64,000 nt of DNA from contig VXBA01001643.1 of the NCBI GenBank assembly GCA_013399895.1, positions 708,152 to 772,151 on the forward strand. Direction: 5' to 3'. The DNA comes from Serilophus lunatus. Its lineage: Eukaryota > Chordata > Aves > Passeriformes > Eurylaimidae. Made by a program: the position numbers and the translations under genes. The notes under the pieces are model-generated. The model was not told where the DNA came from and did not search any database. It was given only the letters and a program-made list of their open reading frames with translations. Numbering within the stretch: position 1 is the stretch's first letter; each line of letters begins with the position of its first letter. This document shows positions 26,040-37,100 of the stretch, piece by piece.

Positions 26040-26520
26040 TGGCACAGGATGTGCTCAATTAATTATGTGATTTTTAAATGACAGGGGTTGGGGAAAGTAA
26101 AAATAATAAAAAGGGAAGAAAAAGAACACGCTGAAGAAGAAAAAAAGGTTTTTAAAGAAAATAATATTAGGGGGAAAAAAAAAAAGGGGGGTGGGGGGAG
26201 AAGTAAACTGAAAGGCCTTGTTGTCTGTCTGCCAAACAGCAGCAGCAGATAAGGCCCGTGGTTGCCATGGAAACCCAGGCCTGGAGGAGACAGAATCCAA
26301 TTTCAGAAACCACAAAATCAACATAAACGTGTGCAAAAATAAAAAGGTTTGTTTGGCAAGTAATGAGGAGAAGGCTCCCAATGTATAAAGCAGATGAACC
26401 GGGGTGACCTTGGCCAACCTGGAGCCCCAATAATGCCGGTGTCCCGCGTGGCTCTGGCACCTCCGCCAGGAGCAGAACAGGCCCTGCCCCACTGTTATCA
26501 TCCCACTGCCACCCTCTCGC
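26040..26520. promoter_or_regulatory. candidate enhancer: X-box, GATA-like, RUNX-like and forkhead-like motifs
   Basis: GTTGCCATGGAAAC at 26261-26274 is a near-perfect palindromic X-box, the binding site of RFX-family factors. An AGATAAG site (GATA type) is at 26247-26253, AACCACA (RUNX type) at 26308-26314, ATAAACG at 26323-26329 and GTTTGTTT at 26347-26354 (forkhead type). A homeodomain-like 'tcaattaattatg' is at 26055-26067. CpGs are retained at about 26430-26475. The segment is single copy and lies in the CR1-free interval. A 156-codon minus-strand frame crosses it, but its phenylalanine-rich part is just the translation of the adjacent purine tract. Motifs are seen directly; enhancer function is inferred. 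Confidence 0.35.
26083..26215 (+). repeat. long purine-rich tract with G runs
   Basis: About 130 bases are almost entirely A and G on the plus strand, ending with A11 followed by 'ggggggtggggggagaag' near 26185-26204. Such strand asymmetry can form triplex or G-rich structures and usually arises from simple-sequence expansion. It lies immediately left of the X-box block. Confidence 0.8.
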
Positions 26521-28357
26521 TGCAATTCCCAGTTCCCACCCCTCTCCCTTAAACAACAAAAATAGGGAGGAAGGAGGAATACTCATTAAAGCGCTGCTAT
26601 AATCTCATTTTAAACCTCAAAAATAGATTCACAGCTTTAGTTTTCACCTATGAATTGTCCACTACGAGTGTGCAAAGTCATTACATGTAAAAGTAATTTA
26701 GCTCCTTTCTTGCTCTCTATGTGGCCAGAGAAAAGCAGAACTTAAACCATTTTTAAGTCTACGAAGTCTTGGCAATTACGACCTTTGCAGTTTTCCTGGG
26801 AAAAATTGTTGTAGTGACTATCACTGCAGTAAAATTGCCATCACTGAAAGGACACTCTAATGGCAGCTCCAGGAATTTCTTTGATGAACGTGGCTTTGGG
26901 ATACTTCCACAACTTGCAAGCCAAACCATATCAGTCTTGGGTTAAGTGGGATGGTCAATACTTTTCCCCAGCTTATATTTTTTTGGAAATTTTTAGCATG
27001 TTCTGCCATTCTATGAAATGCCTCTAAAAAAACCCCCAAACTCAACATCAAAATCCTTAAGCCAGACAGGATCTCATCCTGCCTGGTCTTGGTGGGATGT
27101 GAGCAGTGAGACTTTGAGGGTCTTCCATGGCCAGAACCCCTTGAATTCCATTCTGCTGCTCTGAAAATCATTTATTAAATTAATCCTAGCAAACAGCAGA
27201 AATATCTTGGAAGGGATTTTAACTTTAAAGAGTATCAGCAGCAAGCTGGGAAAGCAGAAGGGGGAACAAACAATTGCACTTATGGGGTAGAAACTCCTTC
27301 TTACAATCTGCTGGGAGCCCCTAAGAGTCAGAAGGGATGGAGTGACTTTATGGATTCATTTCCAAAAGAGAGAGCAGACTGGATCACGTTTCTGTACAGG
27401 GCTGAAAGCCCATCTCTGCTTGGAGAACAAGCCTTTATCTTCTCCATTTGATGATTCATTCCCCTGTTTCTGACTCCCACGAGCCATGAAGGAGGAGCTG
27501 TGTGTTATCCTGTCCCACTGATGCCCTACTCAGGGTGCAAAAAGCCAAACAGAGTCCCAAGAAGGGCTCCCATAACACTGTTCCTCATCTTTGGGATGAT
27601 GATCTCATGCTTAACCAGTGCTCATATGGCAGGTTATAAGTGTTGTTTTGGCATTCCCTAAGGATATCCAATGTAAAATTTAACATTCCCTGAGAGTATC
27701 CAATGTAAAATCCTGCACTGGTGCTGACTAGGATAATTCTTGGCAAAGAACTGGGGTTTTTCACTAAGGACAGCAAAGCTAAAGGCCATTAATCTTAACA
27801 GGGTCCTCATTTCTGTATCACTATGTCCTATAAATTCTACTTTCAGCAAATGCCTTTCTTCAATGTTAATTGTCCTTATTGAGGCTAAAACAGTTGTTTG
27901 GCTTCAACATTGGTCACCCAGCTCCACCGGTGTGAGGAGCATGGAGGGAGCTTTCCCTGGACAGTATTTATGGGCAGGGGAGTTTTTATGAGGCTTTGCA
28001 GGGCAAAGGCCAGATAATCCTCTGCACTTCACACACACCACTGCACTCCTGCTTTACAATGATATTTTCTTGCTTCCAACAGTGGCATGTGGAGGAAACA
28101 GCCAAAAGCTTCTTCCAACACTGTCATTCATCACTGTTTTAAGAGCACAGTTATACAACCACATGGAGTTTATGTTACTCTAACAAGAACAGGGCTGAAG
28201 ATTGAGGGGGAAGATGTGGGATGTTTTCACAGTTTGCACGTCTCCAATACTTTTGCTTTCTTAGTGCTTTCATTGGCAGAGCAAGCTTGTCCTTCTCTAG
28301 CCCTTAATTTGGAGGCTTCGTGTCTTATCCCCAAATTGATTGATTTTCTGCTAATTT
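26521..28357. other. noncoding stretch with a small tandem duplication
   Basis: No gene or CR1 signature was seen. Two imperfect copies of a segment beginning 'cattccct' and ending 'tatccaatgtaaaat' lie at 27652-27680 and 27684-27712, with a 32-base period. Open frames over 100 codons at 26857-27171 (minus) and 28087-28554 (plus) have no domain, and the second runs into CR1 sequence. Confidence 0.5.
27652..27712 (+). repeat. two-copy imperfect tandem duplication, 32-base period
   Basis: Copies at 27652-27680 and 27684-27712 share 'cattccct' and 'tatccaatgtaaaat', differing at about three central positions. It looks like a small local duplication event and has no evident function. Confidence 0.85.
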
Positions 28358-28542
28358 CACAGAATGGTTTGGGTGGGAAAGCTCATCTTAAAAGCCCTGG
28401 GCAGGGACACCTCCCACTATCCCAGGTGGCTCCAACCTGGCCTTGGACACTTCCAGAGATGGGGCAGCCACAACTTCTCTGGGCACCCTGTGCCAGGGCC
28501 TGCCCACCCTCACAGAGAGGAATTCCTTCCCAATATCCCAAC
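28358..28542 (-). mobile_element. CR1 LINE fragment, sense on minus strand
   Basis: The order is 'cacagaatggtttgggtggg', a shortened 'aaagctcatcttaaaagccc', 'gggcagggacacctcccac', 'ccttggacacttccagagatgg', 'ggcagccacaacttctctgg', 'gtgccagggcctgcccaccc' and 'aggaattccttcccaatatccc'. This is the reverse complement of the CR1 3' region and is one of the longer copies here. The plus-strand frames across it are repeat translations. Confidence 0.94.
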
Positions 28543-31500
28543 AGAAAAACCTAAGGAGACAGATGTAAGAACGTCCCTCATTGTCACAAATAATTTGTAT
28601 TTTCAGCCCAATTCACAGCAGCCTTTCAGTGAGTTTAAGACAAAAGCATTTCTGTGTCACCTCCCAAGCTGAATGAGGGGCAGGGACAGCACGGGGTGGC
28701 CACACTTGGCTGTGTGGGGACTCCCTGGGCACAGTGTGGGGCCAGAGCTGATCTTGGCAGGGTTTTTCTCTCCTTCCCTTTCGCTCTGTCAGCACAACCC
28801 AGGGCTGAGGTGCCTCACTTGCCACCCCTGGGCCAGATTTGTCACCTCTCCTCTAATGTCCCCAGCAAGTGCAGCGATGCCAAGTTCCCACACTCGGGTC
28901 ATGCCCAGCCCTCCAGAACAAATATCAGGAGGGATTGGTTTTCCTTTGTCACCTGGGTGCCACGGCCTTTTCCAAGAGCTGCTCCTCTTCCAGGCATCTC
29001 GTGTTTGCCCGTGCGAGCCCAGGAGACAAAAGGAAGAGTTGCTCCCTCCCAGCCCCCGGCAGCCCCAGGAGCTGAGGGATGCTGGCGTAGGAGGCACAAG
29101 GGTTGGGAATAAAGAGGCCTGTGTTCCATCCCACGGCTGGCAGGATTTCGCTGCGTGACAGGGAGTGAGTTATTTTGGCCTCAGCTTTCCAAAGCACCCA
29201 CAAAGTTTGGATGCATCATTTTTTTTGCACGGTCAATTCGGCTCCCCTGCATTCTGAGGGACCTGGTTCTCAGAAGTAATTACGGCCTGAGGATGAAACT
29301 CACTTCTCCAAACTGTAGACGCTCGTTACCCGCAGGCAGACACCAAAAATTAGTGACAGCTCCTCTGCCGAGGTGCAGAGCTTGGGAAAAGATAATTACT
29401 CCTTCTCTCCTGCACATCTGCACCAGGCCAAATATAATGAAGCCCTATATTTTAATGGGCAGTAATGTTTAATATTTGACATTAGGTAAATATACTTTCC
29501 TTGCCGCTCGAATAATTTCAGGAGAATCAGGGTGGAGCTTTGAAAAGCTGCTGGGTAATGGAGTTCAAACTCGGCTGTGCTCAAGGCTTGGACTGTTTGC
29601 AAAGTCCCTCCCTTAATCTCTGATCATTAGAAGCTCTTACCAGCCAGTAAATCTCCACCACTGAGCTTTCAATAATGGTTCTACCAAAAAACCCAACACC
29701 TGAGGTCAGATCTTGGGAGGCAGCAGAGTTCCTGAGGACAAGGGGTGATGTCACACCAGCCCCGAGGGCTCCACGGCCTGGGGAGCCACAGGGAAAATTT
29801 CTATTTATGCAAAAGCCTTGGCAATGCAGAGCAAATGGAAAAGGACATAAAGAGCAGGAGTATGGAGCTGAAATGTAAATAGCAGTTTCTATGAAATATG
29901 TCTCCAAGTTTGTCCGTGCCCGACAAAAGTTCTTGAAATGAATCTGGATATATTGTAATGTCTTTTTTTTTTTTTTGCTTTTTTTTAAGTACTTTACCAG
30001 CCTATCTATGGCAGTTCAGTGCATGTCAGCAGCAGTGTTGCATTTAAAATGATAGATATTTTAGAATGGAGCCATAAATCTTTACAGGCTTACAATCTGC
30101 TTCCTTTGAAAAAAGGGGGGTAATGGCAAATGGAAATTTACAGTGGAAGGAATGGGGTGGGGTTTGGTCTCGATGCACAAACATGGAACTGCTCCCTTTA
30201 AGGGGAGATTCTCCTCACTGGCCCCAAGTCAGCTGGGAAAGACCCATGAAAAGTACTGACCCAGCTGATGTCAACGTGGACAAACCCCTTCAAAATGCTG
30301 CTTAGTGCATAGGAACACTTAAAATTGACTAACTGAAATAAAGGTAAACTGTAAAAAAAAAAAATAGAAACTATGGGGGATTTTCAAGCCTCAAATTGAC
30401 TTCGCTGAACTGGTGCCTGGACTGCAGCAAGTCTGCAGTGGGATCAGAGAGAACCCAAAGCAACCCTCCTGCAATCCAGGTGGGATGCTGCTCCCCCTCT
30501 CTTGCAGATGTTCAAGGTTCCCTGGGCTTCTCTCTGCCTCTGATTGGAGGGAAGTGTCAAAATACAGGTTTAATAAGGTAGTGAAACCATCCTCTGAGCT
30601 GCACCTGCCCTCCCATGGCTCAGAAATAACATCAGAAGCATTTTGGAGCAGGATTTCAGGCACTGGAGATGGTTCTCATCCCAAACAGTGACCTTATTAC
30701 AAGGTACACCAACATTTTCTGAGAGGTCTCTTGCACTACTTTTTTTGTATGAGATAATATAATAAATTATCCTGAAATAGAATAACAGAGCCTCTTTAAA
30801 TCACAACATTAAGAACCTGAATTGTTTTTCAAAAGAAAATTAAATAGCCCACTATATGATTTATTCTCTCTTGCCACACATGCAAAGCAGAGCTCACTTT
30901 TCCATTCAAATCGAGCTGGTCTCAGAGCACAAGAAAGAAAAATGCCTGCAAACACCACATTTTTTAGGACTGGTTGAGTTGGAATAAACTTCAAGTATCC
31001 CCTTTTAATATTTACTACATATTCCAATGCTGTGCTGCCTCATTAGAGGTTTATTTTCAGGACTGTAACAGCAAACAGAGGTGCTGCAGCTTCCCCTGCA
31101 AGGAGCTGCCACAGCCCCCTGAGCTGAGAGGTTGGGTGGGTGAGTTGGGTGGGTGGTGGGGACATTTTCTGCCCAATGTCTCACCCCAGGACAGCACTAA
31201 GCTGAAAAACAGGCCCTGAAATAAGCTCTGGTTTTGGCGGGGTTGATTAAACAAGACAAAATCAATTAGTGTCTGAGACCTCACAGGTTCCTGCAGGCAA
31301 ATTGTTCCAATTACCAGCACCTGAGAGCAAATTAGAGCAATTAAAAGGAGCAGCTGGGATTTCACTAAGTTATTCCTGTCACTGTCATGTGCGTTCTATT
31401 TAAGGCTCATTAAAAAGGTATTTCACCATTTAAATTTCTCTCTAATGATGGCGTTTTTCTTTTAAAATAGTTAAAACACACACTTGGAAATCTTTCCCAA

Positions 31501-32511
31501 AGTGGAGAAGGGTGAGGGGATGTGCATGGGTGTGTTTGTACTGAGTGTGGCTCAGGTAAGAGCCTCTGCAGGGGCTGTTTCTGCTACAAATTCCAAGAGC
31601 TGATTTCCAAGCACAGAATGCTCAGAAAAAAAACAGGTCCTGTCCACAGCATTTGATTTCCTGTGTCCATCAGAAAGACAAACAAGAGACAATAATCCAT
31701 TATCTCTCCGTCTTCTCACCTGAAACAAAGCAACACGGTCCTGTTTTATTGGAAAACACTCACACAAACCATGTACCAACACTCTTGAGTCAGTGAAAGG
31801 TCTCAGGTCACACCAAAATGTGAATTAATTGTGCTTTGCTCCAGTTCTGTCTCACAGACAGATCATGTGGGGATAATAAATTCAGTTAGCATCACACAGG
31901 AAACAGGAATCCCAACCTATAATATCTCCCAAGCAACTTCACCCCCCTTAACTCATTCCAACTGAAAGACAAACTCGCTCTGTGCAGGCTTTTCAAATCC
32001 AACTTTCCTCATCTGACTTTTCCCTGCTGTCCCAGCCACTCTGCTCCAGGCTCTGCCTCTTCCCACCTCCATTCCTGAACCTTTTGGGCATTCTCCAACA
32101 TCTGGTGGTGCTGGAGCTTTCCTTGGGCTGGGAGCTGCTCCTGGTGAAAAGCCTCAGCGGGAGACAGGATCAGCCCCAGGGGTGGGGAGGAACAAAGACA
32201 CTTTTCTTGGATCTTACCCTCAATTGACCCACCTCAGCTCTTCACCCAGCCTGTATCTTCAGCTGGAGCAGTCCCTACTGTCTGCTCAATCCAAATCCAC
32301 CTGGAAAAGTGAAGACAAATCACTTCAGGAGCAAAGTTGAGCACAAATGTCCAGAGTGAGGGTTTTTTTTTTTGGCAAAAGAGGCATTTGCAGTCACACC
32401 AAAGCACTGAACAAACCCACCTTGTTGGGGACAAGGCAAAGGAGAGTTGTTGGAATCATTAATGATGGAAGCCAAACACTCAACCTGGCACCACCACCCT
32501 GTTCGCCATTA
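28543..32511. other. noncoding stretch with a possible conserved block at 29.2-29.6 kb
   Basis: The part at 28.66-29.16 kb is GC-rich and open in several frames (to 161 codons) without domains. The part at about 29220-29590 has retained CpGs and several TAAT-type cores ('gataattac', 'tttaatgggcagtaatg') in single-copy DNA, and could be a conserved element. A T14 run lies at 29963-29976. No gene is supported. Confidence 0.45.
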
Positions 32512-32640
32512 AACCATGTCCTCAAGTACCATATCCACACATTTCTCAAACATTTCTATGGATGGGGACTCCACCACCTCCCTGGGCAGCCTATTCCAGT
32601 TCTTTACAACCCTTTCCACGAAAAAATTCCCTGAGATATG
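32512..32640 (-). pseudogene. CR1 LINE ORF2 C-terminal coding remnant
   Basis: Read on the minus strand, this block translates to a stretch containing FFVERVVKNWNRLPREVV and then ESPSIEMFEKCVD, which is the well-conserved C-terminal segment of the CR1 reverse-transcriptase protein (ORF2). About 40 residues remain without a stop or frameshift. The endonuclease and catalytic reverse-transcriptase domains are absent, so it is a dead 5'-truncated piece. Nearby sequence lacks the usual CR1 3' tail, so the 3' end has been lost or decayed. The wording differs from the other CR1 copies in the window, which consist of sequence closer to the 3' end. Confidence 0.88.
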
Positions 32641-33384
32641 GCACTTGGCACTGCAATGAGTGACAAGAGAGGAGCTGGAAGCTGGAGGAGACACGTGTTC
32701 CTGTGCAAAGGAAGGTGGGAGGTGGGCAAAACCCCCTCAGGGAAATGGGAAGGAGAGATCAGGCTGCAGTTCTGAGCAGGAGAAAGGAAAGCATGAGGAG
32801 ATTCAAACCCACACATTTCAAGGAGTCAGGATTCTGATTGCATTTGTTCTTGAACATCTAAAAGGTTAAAAGCGTCCTCAGTGAACAGCCCGTGTAAGTC
32901 TGGGAGGTACCACCCAAGGAAAAAAAAGCAAATTAAAAAATAAGCCTCACACCCACCAGTCTGCAACCAAATGTGCTCTGTCATGCTGAGGGACTGGTGG
33001 AGGAGAGGAGAGGGAAGGGAATGGAAGGGAAGCAGCTCCCTCCAGCCCTAATAATTGGGATGATTCATCACTCCACATTAACAGAGGTCTTTGGGGACAG
33101 GAGCAACAGCATCACGCTGGATAACAAACACTCCTGGTAAACATCCTTCCCCATCCCCTAAAAATTCACCTCCCACAAATAAGGTGAGTCAGAGATCCCA
33201 CCCCACAGCAGGTCCCCAGTGCTCAGCCCTTCCCTCAGCGCCACGCTGGAACCACCCAGCTGAGAGGGGCTGGGAAGCACTTGGGATTTATGGATTTGGG
33301 GGTTCCTCATCTGCATGGAGATGCACACACGCACACACGTGTGCAACATGCCCACTCACACATGGAGCTGTGTGAAAAGGGCTT
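32641..33384. other. noncoding stretch with a GGAA-rich tract and CA-type repeat
   Basis: A purine tract rich in GGAA and GGGAAGG lies at about 32998-33035. A short CA/CG microsatellite lies at about 33322-33347. No gene, CR1 copy or RNA was recognised. Confidence 0.5.
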
Positions 33385-34100
33385 TTTGGGGGGGCAGGGG
33401 AGGCGGGGAAGGCGCCGTGCCAGGGAAACGACACTAAGCGGCGCGTTCCATTTTAGGTGTTGACAGTGGATAATAAATCCAGGCCCTACCTAACATTTAC
33501 AGGAACATTATAAAATAAGTGAAACGGCGTGAGCTGGTTCCCAGGGCAACCAGACAAACACAATAAACAGGCCTCAGAGGCAAGAGTAACTTACACCGTC
33601 CTCCTGGGTCTCAAATATATCACTTTACATTAGCCTTCTGCTGTGGCTGCTCCTGAAAGCTCTTTGTTTTATTATTATTTGAGGGGGAAGAAAAAAAAAA
33701 AGACAAAAAAAATAAAAAAGCCTGGTATTTTTTTAGTGCAGATCGGCGTGAAATCGAAGAGTTCCTTTGGTTACTTGTCTTTATAGGTCTTTTACTGCAC
33801 ATTAAAGCTTCTGTGAAAATAATAATGACTATTAATAAATCTTTATAAAGAACTGCATCCCCCTCTTCCAGAAGAATATTATTAATAAGGTGCCCAGAAC
33901 CCAAGGCCTTTGCTGGCCCAATAAAAACTAGTTTTGAGGGGTATTTTTCCTCACATAGATACAAGATTAACTGTAAAATATATGGGGTGGCAAAGGCAGC
34001 TTTCTCCTGATTCAAGAGCCTTCCTCCAACTTCTTTTATAACCAGACTGTGGGTTTGGATCTTGCTGTCACTAATTTTAAGGGAATATTTTGGACCCAAC
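33385..34100. promoter_or_regulatory. candidate enhancer: CpG cluster, X-box and forkhead-like motifs
   Basis: Seven CpGs fall within about 57 bases near 33398-33447. GTTCCCAGGGCAAC at 33537-33550 matches the palindromic X-box at 12 of 14 positions against GTTGCCATGGCAAC. Forkhead-like sites follow at once: 'acaaacacaataaacag', with ATAAACA at 33563-33569. The remaining sequence to 34100 is AT-rich, single copy and lacks CR1. A 162-codon minus-strand frame (33620-34108) overlaps it; it has no recognisable domain and ends in a lysine- and phenylalanine-rich simple-sequence part. The regulatory reading is inferred. Confidence 0.35.
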
Positions 34101-37100
34101 CAGGACATTGCAGCTCAGGCTTATTAGGTCTCACCATGATCTGAACAAAACAATGACATTTAGTTCTCTTAAAAATCAGCCAGTAAATCTCTCTTCACCT
34201 GCATGTGGCGGGACTGTGCATATATCACATCAATATTTGCAGATCCAACCCCTAAATACATCATTTTCAGAATCAGACTGGCCAAGAATAGGGATAAGGA
34301 GCTTCATTTGAGATGGGAGAGGGAAGGTGAGATTTTTAGAAAGGCACAGAGACTGTGGGAATGATGTGACAGATTGGGGAATATGACCTTAGAAGTTCCT
34401 CATCTTTGAAGACCACCCACATCTGATTTATCCCCCAATGGATCATCAGTGATGAAAGAACCAATTTCTGCAGTTTTTCTCCAGTCCTGCCCATCCCCTG
34501 CTGCAAACCATGTTGTGCTTCAAGCTCTCTTATTTCTGCTTGTTGAGCCACCTTTTTGTGGTTTCCGTGGTTGTTTTGGCTTGTCCTGTGTCAGGATGGG
34601 CAAACATGGGGAGGCTCCATCTCAGAGCAGTGTCCTGGTCATTCTAACTGGGAATAAACTGGGTGAGTCAAAAGCAGCACATGGAACATGTGAATCTGGG
34701 AATCCTAAAAGCAGCAGCAGGAGTCAGTCAGTTCAGTTGCCTCCACTCCTCCTGGGCTGTCCCTGCATGAGGAACAAGTGACCAGAGAGGAATTGCTTGG
34801 AAAGAAGGGGGTGCCAGTTAATAGCCCCAAATTTTTAGCAGTGCTTCAGCAATGACTGGAAGCCTTGTCCGTGTGTTATCCAAGGTTTTCTGCACAGGAA
34901 TGACATTTGGAACAGTGGATCCCAGCCTGGCTCACAAGCAAAGGGTGGGGTAATCACATGTTCCCGATTTCTTTGCCATATTTAGTTCCCTCCTCTCCAG
35001 ACTGCCACTGGTTCTGGGCTGAGCTGGAGTGACCCTGCCAAAAACGAGCTGCTGGCCCAAACCCAGGGTGGATGGGGTGGTGCTGGGTGGGAACAATCCC
35101 CTCTCCAGCCTGACAGCAAAGGAGCTTGGTGTGTAAGAGCTGAGTAAAGGCAGCACTGAGAGAGTGGAGGTGGCTTATTTCCCTTTTTATTTTTATGATC
35201 TAATCACCACCCTATTGATGACTAATTAGAATGAGTGAGGTCCAGATGGCCAGAGTCTTTAATGAGGCAAATTAAGGATCCAAAAGTTTTCATACAGTTC
35301 CCTTTTTCCTAGAAAGACTAAGCAGCAATGGAGGTCCCACCTTCTACTCCAGACACAGCCCAGCAACACGATCCTGGAGGACCTAAAAAATAGAAGGCAA
35401 ATGTGATAAGGGAAAAGCCAGTGCAGGTTTTCAGCTGGGAGGCTTCATGTCATGCCTCAGTCTCCGAGATTTATGCCAAATTCCATCCCTGAACAGCTCA
35501 GTACTGAAATCCTTTACTGGAAGGGTTGCCCAGCTTCACTTGCTCTATTTTATGGGGTTTTGTGCTGCACACTCTGCACTCCTGAGTCATGGTCATGAGG
35601 AGCAGAGCAGGAACACTGTGAAGCAGAGTTTCCTATTTCTAACCTGGGCAGTGAGCAGCTCCCGAGGTTTCCACCCTTGTTTTGCAGGTTTGCAACAGGG
35701 TGTCCAAGCAACTGCTTTGGAGTGTTTATTTGAGCTGAAGGAGCTTCCTGAGGTTCTGTTGTCCCAGGGGCTCTTTCTATCTGGCCACTTGAGGTTTACA
35801 GGACATCCATTCCTACATTACAACACCACCTGAGGACCTGCTGAGTTTTCAGCCTGTTTCTCTTCACAAGACTCCCTTGCAAATATTTGCATTTACAGGT
35901 GGGGGATGTGAGGGAAGGAGGACACTTTGTGTTGCACAGAAGGCAGAAAAGGAAACAATCTCAGTCTGAAATTTAGGTGTCAAATCAATCTTCTTGGTAC
36001 TTCACTTCATGGACGTGAAGGAAGAAGACAGATTCCAATTCCACCATGGGTCAAATATCTGCACCTTTACTCTGACTGTGAAATGCTCATGTACAAAGGC
36101 CACCTCAAAAAAGTCATGTTAGGGATGTTCAGATGGAAAACTCCCAGACCTGCAGCCATTTCTGCTTCCAAGTGACCTTAGGGATGCAAAATTGTGGGTG
36201 AGCTCTCCCCTGGGAAGTGGCAGCAGGGGAATGCTGAGCATTCCAGAGTGTCTAAGGGCTGCTTGGAAAGGAACATGTCTGAGTGCACTGGACTGGATCA
36301 ACCACAGGCATTGTGAGGTTTGTGGTGTGTCTGGGTGTAACAAGAGCAACCCCAGTCCATAGGAGACTTCCCGGACTTGTGAGGCTCATATGGATCCCAT
36401 ATGTTCCATTAAATTCCCTGGGAGCTGCAGGAAAGCTGAACTGGAGCTGTGGGGCAGTTTGTGAGAAGTAATACCAGTGCTGACAGGGTTCCTGGCCACG
36501 TGCTGATAGAGATGTTTCACTCTTATCAGAAACACTGCGTGGAAAATTCCCCCTCCCCAGGTGTCCCAGGAGGTTGGGTCCCGGTGAGGACCATACAGTG
36601 ACCACACTTCTTGTGATAGATCTTGGGTTGTTTGTTCTTCCCTCAAAAATTACAGAAATAATGGACTTTAGGAAAGTTGGTGCTCTAAAAAGTTGACTTG
36701 GCTGCTAAAATTACCAATGTGTTTCAGAAGTGATTTAACAAGGACCTACTGGAAGCATCACTGTAGTTTGTAACGTTATCAAGTGAGGAGCAGGAAATAT
36801 CTGCAAAAATGAACCTCTACCCCAAATTCCTTAACAATTTAAATTAATATGTCTGGAGACAAACCCTGGGGTTGAACAGGGGAGACCAAATGCTCAACCT
36901 GATGTGAATGTAGTGGCACTTGCTTTCATTTGGGATAGAAAAGCAGGAATGAAGCTATGAATTTCTTGAGTTGGTAATTTCATGCCAAACATGCACCTGG
37001 CAAAGTGAGACTCCAAAATAAAATGCCCAACTTGGTTTCATTTCTGGCAAAACAGAGACTACTGGGTATTTACAGGGAGCAAAGTGCCCTGTGGGTCTGG

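Noticed and set aside
25861..26070. 69-codon frame with aromatic-rich peptide near 26 kb
   Set aside because: Its look is protein-like, but it lies beside a candidate regulatory block, is short, has no splice signals, and no homologue is recognised.
28673..29158. 161-codon plus-strand frame in a GC-rich segment
   Set aside because: It has no recognisable domain, overlaps other frames on both strands, and has several in-frame alternatives. GC-rich composition explains the lack of stops.
36180..36660. Possible second LTR-like segment
   Set aside because: Same problem: no clear ends, no duplication and no coding remnant. A repeat-library search would decide.
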